Shown here: positions 40,501 through 53,500 of the stretch, piece by piece
How positions within the stretch are numbered: the first letter of the stretch is position 1
How the letters are laid out: the number at the start of each line of letters is the position of its first letter
Assembly (NCBI GenBank): GCA_030762175.1
Contig: CM060833.1
Location: 164,703,001-164,767,000 of the forward strand
Length of the DNA: 64,000 bases
DNA from: Metallyticus violacea
Lineage: Eukaryota > Arthropoda > Insecta > Mantodea > Metallyticidae
Direction of reading: 5' to 3'
Translations under genes and position numbers: made by a program
Notes under the pieces: model-generated
Told to the model about the DNA's origin: nothing
Databases searched by the model: none
What the model saw: only the letters and a program-made list of their open reading frames with translations

Positions 40501-42664
40501 ATATTAGTCGAAGAAACAATTTCATTTACAAGGTCATACTTAAGAACTGCACATGTAATGTGAAAAACATATTAGCTCTATTGAAACAATAGCATGTGCT
40601 GAACATAGATTTCAACCTCAACATTTTCAATTTCCTTTGAACCAGCCAATTAATATTGAAACATTTGAAAAATGGAAATGCAATGACGATAGTTTCGCAC
40701 ATTTTGATGCATAATTGTATGTCCATACTTAGAATTTTATGAAAAAATATATGTCCATCTCCACTATAAATGGAATGCACTATTCCATCACTTATAATTT
40801 TTAAGGAGTTGCACATGTAATTTGAAAATTGTTTTGGCACTAGTGAAACAATAGCATGTGCGAAGGAATTGATTTCAAACACTAAATTTGTTTAGGAATT
40901 GCAATGGCACCCTCCCGCCATTAACTGTGGCGATCCACCGTCCGCGAATATCGCCTCCAAGATGAAATTATCACACCTTTTTTTTAAAATTTATGGGATG
41001 ACGCCAAACCATTGGCACATTTATTGGAACTTTCATATATAACTATATCCAATGATATAGTAGGGGAATAATGTGCTTAAAATCTCGATGTGAATTAAGC
41101 AGAGAATATAGCATCTCCAATTGAAAACAATGTTCTGTTTATTTATAGCTCATATAGTGCTTATTGCTCCAGTTTCCATATTAGTCGAAGACACAATTTC
41201 ATTTACAAGGTCATACTTAAGAACTGCACATGTAATGTGAAAAACATATTGGCTCTATTGAAACAATAGCATGTGCTGAAGATAGATTTCAACCTCAACA
41301 TTTTCAATTTCCTTTGAACCAGCCATTTAATATTGAAACATTTGTAAAATGGAAATGCAATGACGATAGTTTCGCACATTTTGATGCATAATTGTATGTC
41401 AATACTTAGAATTTTATGGAAAAATATATGTCCATCTCCACTATAAATGGAATGCACTATTCCATCACTTATCATTTTTAAGGAGTTGCACATGTAATTT
41501 GAAAATCGTTTTGGCACTATTGAAACAATAGCATGTGCGAAACAATAATTTCAAACACTAATTTTGTATAGGAATTGCAATGGCACCCTCCCGCCATTAA
41601 CTGTGGCGATCCACCGTCCGCGAATATCGCCTCCAAGATGAAATTATCACACCTTTTTTTTTTTTAAATTTATGAGATGACGCCAAACCATTTGCACATT
41701 TATTGGAACTATCAGATATAACTAAAACCAATGATATAGTAGGGGAATAATGTGCTTAAAATCTCGATGTGAATTAAGCAGAGAATATAGCATCTCCAAT
41801 TGAAAACAATGTTTTGTTTATTTATAGCTGATATAGTGCTTATTGCTCCAGTTTCCATATTAGTCGAAGACACAATTTCATTTACAAGGTCATACTTAAG
41901 AACTGCACATGTAATGTGAAAAAACATATTAGCTCTATTGAAACAATAGCATGTGCTGAAGATAGATTTCAACCTCAACATTTTCAATTTCCTTTGAACC
42001 AGCCAATTAATATAGAAACATTTGAAAAATGGAAATGCAGTGAAGATAGATTCGCACATTTTGATGCATAATTGTATGTCCATACTTAGAATTTTATGAA
42101 AAAATGTATGTCCATCTCCACTATAAATGGAATGCACTATTCCATCACTTATAATTCTTAAGGAGTTGCACATGTAATTTGAAAATCGTTTTGGCACTAT
42201 TGAAACAATAGCATGTGCGAAGGAATTGATTTCAAACACTAAATTTGTATAGGAATTGCAATGGCACCCTCCCGCCATTAACTGTGGCGATCCACCGTCC
42301 GCGAATAGCGCCTCCAAGATGAAATTATCACACCTTTTTTTTTAAAATTTATGAGATGACGCCAAACCATTTGCACGTTTATTGGAGCTATCAGATATAA
42401 CTATATCCAATGATATAGTAGGGGAATAATGTGCTTAAAATCTCGATGTGAATTAAGCAGAGAATATAGCATCTCCAATTGAAAACAAAGTTCTGTTTAT
42501 TTATAGCTCATATAGTGCTTATTGCTCCAGTTTCCATATTAGTCGAAGACACAATTTCATTTACAATGTCATACTTAAGAACTGCACATGTAATGTGAAA
42601 AACATATTAGCTCTATTGAAACAATAGCATGTGCTGAAGATAGATTTCAACCTCAACATTTTCA

Positions 42665-44435
42665 ATTTCATTTGAACCAGCCAATTAATATTGAAACATT
42701 TGAAAAATGGAAATGCAGTGAAGATAGATTCGCACATTTTGATGCATAATTGTACGTCCGTACTTAGAATTTTATGAAAAAATATATGTCCATCTCCACT
42801 ATAAATGGAATGCACTATTCCATCACTTATCATTTTTAAGGAGTTGCACATGTAATTTGAAAATCGTTTTGGCACTATTGAAACAATAGCATGTGCGAAG
42901 GAATAATTTCAAACACTAAATTTGTATAGGAATTGCAATGGCACCCTCCCGCCATTAACTGTGGCGATCCACCCTCCGCGAATATCGCCTCCAAGATGAA
43001 ATTATCACACCTTTTTTTTTAAAATTTATGAGATGACGCCAAACCATTTGCACATTTATTGGAACTATCAGATATAACTATATCCAATGATATAGTAGGG
43101 GAATAATGTGCTTAAAATCTCGATGTGAATTAAGCAGAGAATATAGCATCTCCAATTGAAAACAATGTTCTTTTTATTTATAGCTGATATAGTGCTTATT
43201 GCTCCAGTTTCCATATTAGTCGAAGACACAATTTCATTTACAAGGTCATACTTAAAAACTGCACATGTACTGTGAAAAAAATATTGGCTCTATTGAAACA
43301 ATAGCATGTGCTGAAGATAGATTTCAACCTCAACATTTTCAATTTCCTTTGAACCAGCCAATTAATATAGAAACATTTGAAAAATGGAAATACAGTGAAG
43401 ATAGATTCGCACATTTTGATGCATAATTGTATGTCCATACTTAGAATTTTATGAAAAAATATATGTCCATTTGCACTATAAATGGAATGCACTATTCCAT
43501 CACTTATCATTTTTAAGGAGTTGCACATGTAATTTGAAAATCGTTTTGGCACTATTGAAACAATAGCATGTGCGAAGGAATAATTTCAAACACTAAATTT
43601 GTATAGGAATTGCAATGGCACCCTCCCGCCATTACCTGTGGCGATCCACCGTCCGCGAATATCGCCTCCAAGATGAAATTATCACACCTTTTTTTTTAAA
43701 ATTTATGAGATGACGCCAAACCATTTGCACATTTATTGGAACTATCAGATATAACTATATCCAATGATATAGTAGGGGAATAATGTGCTTAAAATTTCCA
43801 TGTGAATTACAGTAGAGAATATAGCATCTCCAATTGAAAACAATGTTCTGTTTATTTATAGCTCATATAGTCATTACTGCTCCAGTTTCCATATTAGTCG
43901 AAGACACAATTTCATTTACAAGGTCATACTTAAGAACTGCACATGTACTGAGAAACATATTGGCTCTATTGAAACAATAGCATGTGCTGAAGATAGATTT
44001 CAACCTCAACATTTTCAATTTCCTTTGAACCAGCCATTTAATATTGAAACATTTGTAAAATGGAAATGCAATGACGATAGTTTCGCACATTTTGATGCAT
44101 AATTGTATGTCAATACTTAGAATTTTATGGAAAAATATATGTCCATCTCCACTATAAATGGAATGCACTATTCCATCACTTATCATTTTTAAGGAGTTGC
44201 ACATGTAATTTGAAAATCGTTTTGGCACTATTGAAACAATAGCATGTGCGAAACAATAATTTCAAACACTAATTTTGTATAGGAATTGCAATGGCACCCT
44301 CCCGCCATTAACTGTGGCGATCCACCGTCCGCGAATATCGCCTCCAAGATGAAATTATCACACCTTTTTTTTTTTTAAATTTATGAGATGACGCCAAACC
44401 ATTTGCACATTTATTGGAACTATCAGATATAACTA
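42665..44435. repeat. 2.6-monomer block, copy 2
   Basis: Partner of 27090-28860. The next block continues at an offset of 22 rather than 23 monomers, so one monomer (29018) has no counterpart here. Confidence 0.88.
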
Positions 44436-46852
44436 TATCCAATGATATAGTAGGGGAATAATGTGCTTAAAATCTCGATGTGAATTAAGCAGAGAATATA
44501 GCATCTCCAATTGAAAACAATGTTCTGTTTATTTATAGCTGATATAGTGCTTATTGCTCCAGTTTCCATATTAGTCGAATACACAATTTCATTTACAAAG
44601 TCATACTTAAGAACTGCACATGTAATGTGAAAAACATATTAGCTCTATTGAAACAATAGCATGTGCTGAAGATAGATTTCAACCTCAACATTTTCAATTT
44701 CCTTTGAACCAGCCAATTAATATTGAAACATTTGTAAAATGGAAATGCAATGACGATGGTTTCGCACATTTTGATGCATAATTGTATGTCCATACTTAGA
44801 ATTTTATGAAAAAATGTATGTCCATCTCCACTATAAATGGAATGCACTATTCCATCACTTATAATTCTTAAGGAGTTGCACATGTAATTTGAAAATCGTT
44901 TTGGCACTATTGAAACTATAGCATGTGCGAAGGAATTGATTTCAAACACTAAATTTGTATAGGAATTGCAATGGCACCCTCCCGCCATTAACTGTGGCGA
45001 TCCACCGTCCGCGAATAGCGCCTCCAAGATGAAATTATCACACCTTTTTTTTTAAAATTTATGAGATGACGCCAAACCATTTGCACGTTTATTGGAGCTA
45101 TCAGATATAACTATATCCAATGATATAGTAGGGGAATAATGTGCTTAAAATCTCGATGTGAATTAAGCAGAGAATATAGCATCTCCAATTGAAAACAATG
45201 TTCTGTTTATTTATAGCTCATATAGTGCTTATTGCTCCAGTTTCCATATTAGTCGAAGACACAATTTCATTTACAATGTCATACTTAAGAACTGCACATG
45301 TAATGTGAAAAACATATTAGCTCTATTGAAACAATAGCATGTGCTGAAGATAGATTTCAACCTCAACATTTTCAATTTCCTTTGAACCAGCCAATTAATA
45401 TTGAAACATTTGAAAAATGGAAATGCAGTGAAGATAGATTCGCACATTTTGATGCATAATTGTATGTCCATACTTAGAATTTTATGAAAAAATATATGTC
45501 CATCTCCACTATAAATGGAATGCACTATTCCATCACTTATAATTCTTAAGGAGTTGCACATGTAATTTGAAAATCGTTTTGGCACTATTGAAACAATAGC
45601 ATGTGCGAAGGAATAATTTCAAACACTAAATTTGTATAGGAATTGTAATGGCACCCTCCCGCCATTAACTGTGGCGATCCGCCGTCCGGGAATATCGCCT
45701 CCAAAATGAAATTATCACACCTTTTTTTTTAAAATTTATGAGATGACGCCAAACCATTTGCACATTTATTGGAACTATCAGATATAACTATATCCAATGA
45801 TATAGTAGGGGAATAATGTGCTTAAAATCTCGATGTGAATTAAGCAGAGAATATAGCATCTCCAATTGAAAACAATGTTCTGTTTATTTATAGCTCATAT
45901 AGTGCTTATTGCTCCAGTTTCCATATTAGTCGAAGACACAATTTCATTTACAATGTCATACTTAAGAACTGCACATGTAATGTGAAAAACATATTAGCTC
46001 TATTGAAACAATAGCATGTGCTGAAGATAGATTTCAACCTCAACATTTTCAATTTCCTTTGAACCAGCCAATTAATATTGAAACATTTGAAAAATGGAAA
46101 TGCAGTGAAGATAGATTCGCACATTTTGATGCATAATTGTATGACCATACTTAGAATTTTATGAAAAAATATATGTCCATTTGCACTATAAATGGAATGC
46201 ACTATTCCATCACTTATCATTTTTAAGGAGTTGCACATGTAATTTGAAAATCGTTTTGGCACTATTGAAACAATAGCATGTGCGAAGGAATAATTTCAAA
46301 CACTAAATTTGTATAGAAATTGCAATATCACCCTCCCGCCATTAACTGTGGCGATCCACCGTCCGCGAATATGGCCTCCCAGATGAAAATATCACACCTT
46401 TTTTTTTAAAATTTATGAGATGACGCCGAAACATTTGCACATTTATTGGAACTTTCAGATATAACTATATACCATGATATAGTAGGGGAATAATGTGCTT
46501 AAAATCTCGATGTGAATTACAGTAGAGAATATAGCATCTCCAATTGAAAACAATGTTCTGTTTATTTATAGCTCATATAGTCCTTACTGCTCCAGTTTCC
46601 ATATTAGTCGAAGACACAATTCCATTTACAAGGTCATACTTAAGAACTGCACATGTAATGCGAAAAACATATTGGCTCTATTGAAACAATAGCATGTGCT
46701 GAAGATAGATTTCAACCTCAACATTTTCAATTTCCTTTGAACCAGCCAATTAATATGGAAACATTTGAAAAATGGAAATGCAGTGAAGATAGATTCGCAC
46801 AATTTGATGCATAATTGTATGTCCATACTTAGAATTTTATGAAAAAATATAT
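44397..46852. repeat. 3.6-monomer block, copy 2
   Basis: Partner of 29500-31955. It lacks GTAATTTCAAAATCG and GATATAATAGG, which are present in both 30374- and 33083-type units. It has a private CCGCCGTCCGGG at about 45680. Its last monomer (46626) switches to a different parent at 46805-46857. Confidence 0.9.
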
Positions 46853-46857
46853 GTCCA

Positions 46858-49800
46858 TTTGCACTATAAATGGAATGCACTATTCCATCACTTATCATTT
46901 TTAAGGAGTTGCACATGTAATTTGAAAATCATTTTGGCACTATTGAAACAATAGCATGTGCGAAGGAATAATTGCAAACACTAAATTTGTATAGGAATTG
47001 CAATGGCACCCTCCCGCCATTACCTGTGGCGATCCACCGTCCGCGAATATCGCCTCCAAGATGAAATTATCACACCTTTTTTTTTAAAATTTATGAGATG
47101 ACGCCAAACCATTTGCACATTTATTGGAACTATCAGATATAACTATATCCAATGATATAGTAGGGGAATAATGTGCTTAAAATCTCGATGTGAATTAAGC
47201 AGAGAATATAGCATCTCCAATTGAAAACAATGTTCTGTTTATTTATAGCTGATATAGTGCTTATTGCTCCAGTTTCCATATTAGTCGAAGACACAATTTC
47301 ATTTACAAGGTCATACTTAAGAACTGCACATGTAATGTGAAAAAACATATTAGCTCTATTGAAACAATAGCATGTGCTGAAGATAGATTTCAACCTCAAC
47401 ATTTTCAATTTCCTTTGAACCAGCCAATTAATATTGAAACATTTGAAAAATGGAAATGCAATGACGATAGTTTCGCACATTTTCATGCATAATTGTATGT
47501 CCATACTTAGAATTTTATTAAAAAAATATATGTCCATCTCCACTATAAATGGAATGCACTATTCCATCACTTATAATTTTTAAGGAGTTGCACATGTAAT
47601 TTGAAAATCATTTTGGCACTATTGAAACAATAGCATGTGCGAAGGAATTGATTTCAAACACTAAATTTGTATAGGAATTGCAATGGCACCCTCCCGCCAT
47701 TAACTGTGGCAATCCACCGTCCGCGAATATCGCCTCCAAGATGAAATTATCACACCTTTTTTTTAAAATTTATGAGATGACGCCAAACATTTTGCACATT
47801 TATTGGAACTTTCAGATATAACTATATACCATGATACAGTAGGGGAATAATGTGCTTAAAATTTCCATGTGAATTACAGTAGAGAATATAGCATCTCCAA
47901 TTGAAAATAATGTTCTGTTTATTTATAGCTCATATAGTCATTACTGCTCCAGTTTCCATATTAGTCGAAGACACAATTTCATTTACAAGGTCATACTTAA
48001 GAACTGAACATGTACTGAGAAACATATTGGCTCTATTGAAACAATAGCATGTGCTGAAGATAGATTTCAACCTCAACATTTTCAATTTCCTTTGAACCAG
48101 CCATTTAATATTGAAACCTTTGTAAAATGGAAATGCAATGACGATAGTTTCGCACATTTTGATGCATAATTGTATGTCCATACTTAGAATTTTATGAAAA
48201 AATATATGTCCATCTCCACTATAAATGGAATGCACTATTCCATCACTTATCATTTTTAAGGAGTTGCACATGTAATTTGAAAATCGTTTTGGCACTATTG
48301 AAACAATAGCATGTGCGAAGCAATAATTTCAAACACTAAATTTGTATAGGAATTGCAATGGCACCCTCCCGCCATTAACTGTGGCGATCCACCGTCCGCG
48401 AATATCGCCTCCAAGATGAAATTATCACACCCTTTTTTTAAAATTTATGAGATGACGCCAAACCTTTTGCACATTTATTGGAACATTCAGATATAACTAT
48501 ATACCATGATACAGTAGGGGAATAATGTGCTTAAAATCTCGATGTGAATTAAGCAGAGAATCTAGCATCTCCAATTGAAAACAATGTTCTGTTTATTTAT
48601 AGCTCATATAGTGCTTATTGCTCCAGTTTCCATATTAGTCGAAGACACAATTTCATTTACAAGGTCATACTTAAGAACTGCACATGTAATGTGAAAAACA
48701 TATTGGCTCTATTGAAACAATAGCATGTGCTGAAGATAGATTTCAACCTCAACATTTTCAATTTCCTTTGATCCAGCCAATTAATATTGAAACATTTGAA
48801 AAATGGAAATGCAGTGAAGATAGATTCGCACATTTTGAAGCATAATTGTATGTCCGTACTTAGAATTTTATGAAAAAATATATGTCCATTTGCACTATAA
48901 ATCGAATGCACTATTCCATCACTTATCATTTTTAAGGAGTTGCACATGTAATTTGAAAATCGTTTTGGCACTATTGAAACAATAGCATGTGCGAAGGAAT
49001 AATTTCAAACACTAAATTTGTATAGGAATTGCAATGGCACCCTCCCGCCATTAACCGTGGCGATCCACCGTCCGCGAATATCGCCTCCAAGATGAAATTA
49101 TCACACCTTTTTTTTTAAAATTTATGAGATGACGCCAAACCATTTGCACATTTATTGGGACTATCAGATATAACTATATCCAATGATATAGTAGGGGAAT
49201 AATGTGCTTAAAATTTCCATGTGAATTACAGTAGAGAATATAGCATCTCCAATTGAAAACAATGTTCTGTTTATTTATAGCTCATAAAGTCCTTACTGCT
49301 CCAATTTCCATATTAGTCGAAGACACAATTTCATTTACAAGGTCATACTTAAGAACTGCACATGTAATGTGAAAAACATATTGGCTCTATTGAAACAATA
49401 GCATGTGCTGAAGATAGATTTCAACCTCAACATTTTCAATTTCCTTTGAACCAGCCAATTAATATTGAAACATTTGAAAAATGGAAATGCAGTGAAGATA
49501 GATTCGCACATTTTGATGCATAATTGTATGTCCATACTTTGAATTTTATGAAAAAATATATGTCCATTTGCACTATAAATGGAATGCACTATTCCATCAC
49601 TTATCATTTTTAAGGAGTTGCACATGTAATTTGAAAATCGTTTTGGCACTATTGAAACAATAGCATGTGCGAAGGAATAATTTCAAACACTAAATTTGTA
49701 TAGGAATTGCAATGGCACCCTCCCGCCATTAACTGTGGCGATCCACCTTCCGCGAATATCGCCTCCAAGATGAATATATCACACCTTTTTTTTAAAAATT

Positions 49801-52800
49801 TATCAGATGACGCCAAACCATTTGCACATTTATTGGAACTTTCAGATATAACTATATACCATGATACAGTAGGGGAATAATGTGCTTAAAATTTCCATGT
49901 GAATTACAGTAGAGAATATAGCATCTCCATTTGAAAACAATGTTCTGTTTATTTATTGCTCATATAGTCCTTACTGCTCCAGTTTCCATATTAGTCGAAG
50001 ACACAATTTCATTTACAAGGTCATACTTAAGAACTGCACATGTACTGAGAAACATATTGGCTCTATTGAAACAATAGCATGTGCTGAAGATAGATATCAA
50101 CCTCAAATTTTCAATTTCCTTTGAACCAGCCATTTAATATTGAAACATTTAAAAATGGAAATGCAGTGAAGATAGATTCGCACATTTTGATGCATAATTG
50201 TATGTCCATACTTAGAATTTTAGAAAAAATATATGTCCATTTGCACTATAAATGGAATGCACTATTCCATCACTTATCATTTTTAAGGAGTTGCACATGT
50301 AATTTGAAAATCGTTTTGGCACTATTGAAACAATAGCATGTGCGAAGGAATAATTTCAAACACTAAATTTGTATAGGAATTGCAATGGCACCCTCCCGCC
50401 ATTAACTGTGGCGATCCACCGTCCGCGAATATCGCCTCCAAGATGAAATTATCACAGCTTTTTTTTTTAAAATTTATGAGATGACGCCAAACCATTTGCA
50501 CATTTATTGGAACTATCAGATATAACTATATCCAATGATATAGTAGGGGAATAATGTGCTTAAAATCTCGATGTGAATTACAGTAGAGAATATAGCATCT
50601 CCAATTGAAAACAATGTTCTGTTTATTTATAGCTCATATAGTCCTTACTGCTCCAATTTCCATATTAGTCGAAGACACAATTTCATTTACAAGGTCATAC
50701 TTAAGAACTGCACATGTACTGAGAAACATATTGGCTCTATTGAAACAATAGCATGTGCTGAAGATAGATTTCAACCTCAACATTTTCAATTTCCTTTGAA
50801 CCAGCCAATTAATATTGAAACATTTGAAAAATGGAAATGCAGTGAAGATAGATTCGCACATTTTGATGCATAATTGTATGTCCATACTTAGAATTTTATG
50901 AAAAAATATATGTCCATTTGCACTATAAATGGAATGCACTATTCCATCACTTATCATTTTTAAGGAGTTGCACATGTAATTTGAAAATCGTTTTGGCACT
51001 ATTGAAACAATAGCATGAGCGAAGGAATAATTTCAAACACTAAATTTGTATAGGAATTGCAATGGCACCCTCCCGCCATTAACTGTGGCGATCCACCGTC
51101 CGCGAATATCGCCTCCAAGATGAAATTATCACACCTTTTTTTTTAAAATTTATCAGATGACGCCAAACCATTTGCACATTTATTGGAACTTTCAGATATA
51201 ACTATATACCATGATACAGTAGGGGAATAATGTGCTTAAAATTTCCATGTGAATTACAGTAGAGAATATAGCATCTCCATTTGAAAACAATGTTCTGTTT
51301 ATTTATAGCTCATATAGTCCTTACTGCTCCAGTTTCCATATTAGTCGAAGACACAATTTCATTTACAAGGTCATACTTAAGAACTGCACATGTACTGAGA
51401 AACATATTGGCTCTATTGAAACAATAGCATGTGCTGAAGATAGATTTCAACCTCAACATTTTCAATTTCCTTTGAACCAGCCATTTAATATTGAAACATT
51501 TAAAAATGGAAATGCAGTGAAGATAGATTCGCACATTTTGATGCATAATTGTATGTCCATACTTAGAATTTTAGAAAAAATATATGTCCATTTGCACTAT
51601 AAATGGAATGCACTATTCCATCACTTATCATTTTTAACGAGTTGCACATGTAATTTCAAAATCGTTTTGGCACTATTGAAACAATAGCATGTGCGAAGGA
51701 ATAATTTCAAACACTAAATTTGTATAGGAATTGCAATGGCACCCTCCCGCCATTAACTGTGGCGATCCACCGTCCGCGAATATCGCCTCCAAGATGAAAT
51801 TATCACACCTTTTTTTTTTAAAATTTATGAGATGACGCCAAACCATTTGCACATTTATTGGAACTATCAGATATAACTATATCCAATGATATAGTAGGGG
51901 AATAATGTGCTTAAAATCTCGATGTGAATTACAGTAGAGAATATAGCATCTCCAATTGAAAACAATGTTCTGTTTATTTATAGCTCATATAGTCCTTACT
52001 TCTCCAATTTCCATATTAGTCGAAGACACAATTTCATTTACAAGGTCATACTTAAGAACTGCACATGTACTGAGAAACATATTGGCTCTATTGAAACAAT
52101 AGCATGTGCTGAAGATAGATTTCAACCTCAACATTTTCAATTTCCTTTGAACCAGCCAATTAATATAGAAACATTTGAAAAATGAAATGCAGTGAAGATA
52201 GATTCGCACATTTTGATGCAAAATTGTATGTCCATACTTAGAATTTTATGAAAAAATATATGTCCATTTGCACTATAAATGGAATGCACTATTCCATCTC
52301 TTATCATTTTTAAGGAGTTGCACATGTAATTTGAAAAACGTTTTGGCACTATTGAAACAATAGCATGTGCGAAGCAATAATTTCAAACACTAAATTTGTA
52401 TAGGAATTGCAATGGCACCCTCCCGCCATTAACTGTGGCGATCCACCGTCCGCGAATATCGCCTCCAAGATGAAATTATCACACCTTTTTTTTTTAAAAT
52501 TTATGAGATGACGCCAAACCATTTGCACATTTATTGGAACTATCAGATATAACTATATCCAATGATATAGTAGGGGAATAATGTGCTTAAAATCTCGATG
52601 TGAATTAAGCAGAGAATATAGCATCTCCAATTGAAAACAATGTTCTGTTTATTTATAGCTGATATAGTGCTTATTGCTCCAGTTTCCATATTAGTCGAAG
52701 AAACAATTTCATTTACAAGGTCATACTTAAGAACTGCACATGTAATGTGAAAAAAAAATATTAGCTCTATTGAAACAATAGCATGTGCTGAACATAGATT

Positions 52801-53500
52801 TCAACCTCAACATTTTCAATTTCCTTTGAACCAGCCAATTAATATTGAAACATTTGAAAAATGGAAATGCAATGACGATAGTTTCGCACATTTTGATGCA
52901 TAATTGTATGTCCATACTTAGAATTTTATGAAAAAATATATGTCCATCTCCACTATAAATGGAATGCACTATTCCATCACTTATAATTTTTAAGGAGTTG
53001 CACATGTAATTTGAAAATTGTTTTGGCACTAGTGAAACAATAGCATGTGCGAAGGAATTGATTTCAAACACTAAATTTGTTTAGGAATTGCAATGGCACC
53101 CTCCCGCCATTAACTGTGGCGATCCACCGTCCGCGAATATCGCCTCCAAGATGAAATTATCACACCTTTTTTTTAAAATTTATGGGATGACGCCAAACCA
53201 TTGGCACATTTATTGGAACTTTCATATATAACTATATCCAATGATATAGTAGGGGAATAATGTGCCTAAAATCTCGATGTGAATTAAGCAGAGAATATAG
53301 CATCTCCAATTGAAAACAATGTTCTGTTTATTTATAGCTCATATAGTGCTTATTGCTCCAGTTTCCATATTAGTCGAAGACACAATTTCATTTACAAGGT
53401 CATACTTAAGAACTGCACATGTAATGTGAAAAACATATTGGCTCTATTGAAACAATAGCATGTGCTGAAGATAGATTTCAACCTCAACATTTTCAATTTC
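46858..53500. repeat. 9.8-monomer block, copy 2
   Basis: Partner of 34670-41310. Private differences are few. They include ATTTATTGCTCAT (about 49952), a one-base loss AAATGAAATGC (about 52181), extra A residues at about 52750 and TGCCTAAAAT (about 53263). The match ends where this copy reads TTTGATCCAGCC at about 53503 and copy 1 reads TTTGAACCAGCC. Confidence 0.92.
47303..47982. repeat. Marker monomer, copy 4 of 4
   Basis: Same variant set as 12087-12766, with GGCAATCC (about 47708) shared only with the 35115 copy. The left neighbour 46626 is a second hybrid of the 31729 and 32406 types. Confidence 0.88.

Larger units (their letters stand above)
34670..41310. repeat. 9.8-monomer block, copy 1 (offset 12188 bp, 18 monomers)
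   Basis: The largest duplicated block seen, about 6.6 kb, matches 46858-53500. Shared rare variants include GAAAATAATGTTC (about 35713), GAACTGAACATG (about 35813), GAAACCTTTG (about 35926), GAATCTAGCATC (about 36369), TTTGATCCAGCC (about 36580), ATTGGGACTATC (about 36966), CTCATAAAGTCC (about 37092), CACAGCTTTT (about 38266), CATGAGCGAAGG (about 38827), TTTTTAACGAGTT (about 39444), GAAGAAACAATTTC (about 40511), CACTAGTGAAAC (about 40838) and TTTGTTTAGG (about 40887). Confidence 0.92.

Noticed and set aside
34670..53500. The large block duplications as assembly artefacts
   Set aside because: Not fully excluded. The copies carry private differences (for example at about 41725, 45680, 49952 and 52181), which argues against simple duplicated assembly. 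Only spanning reads can settle it.
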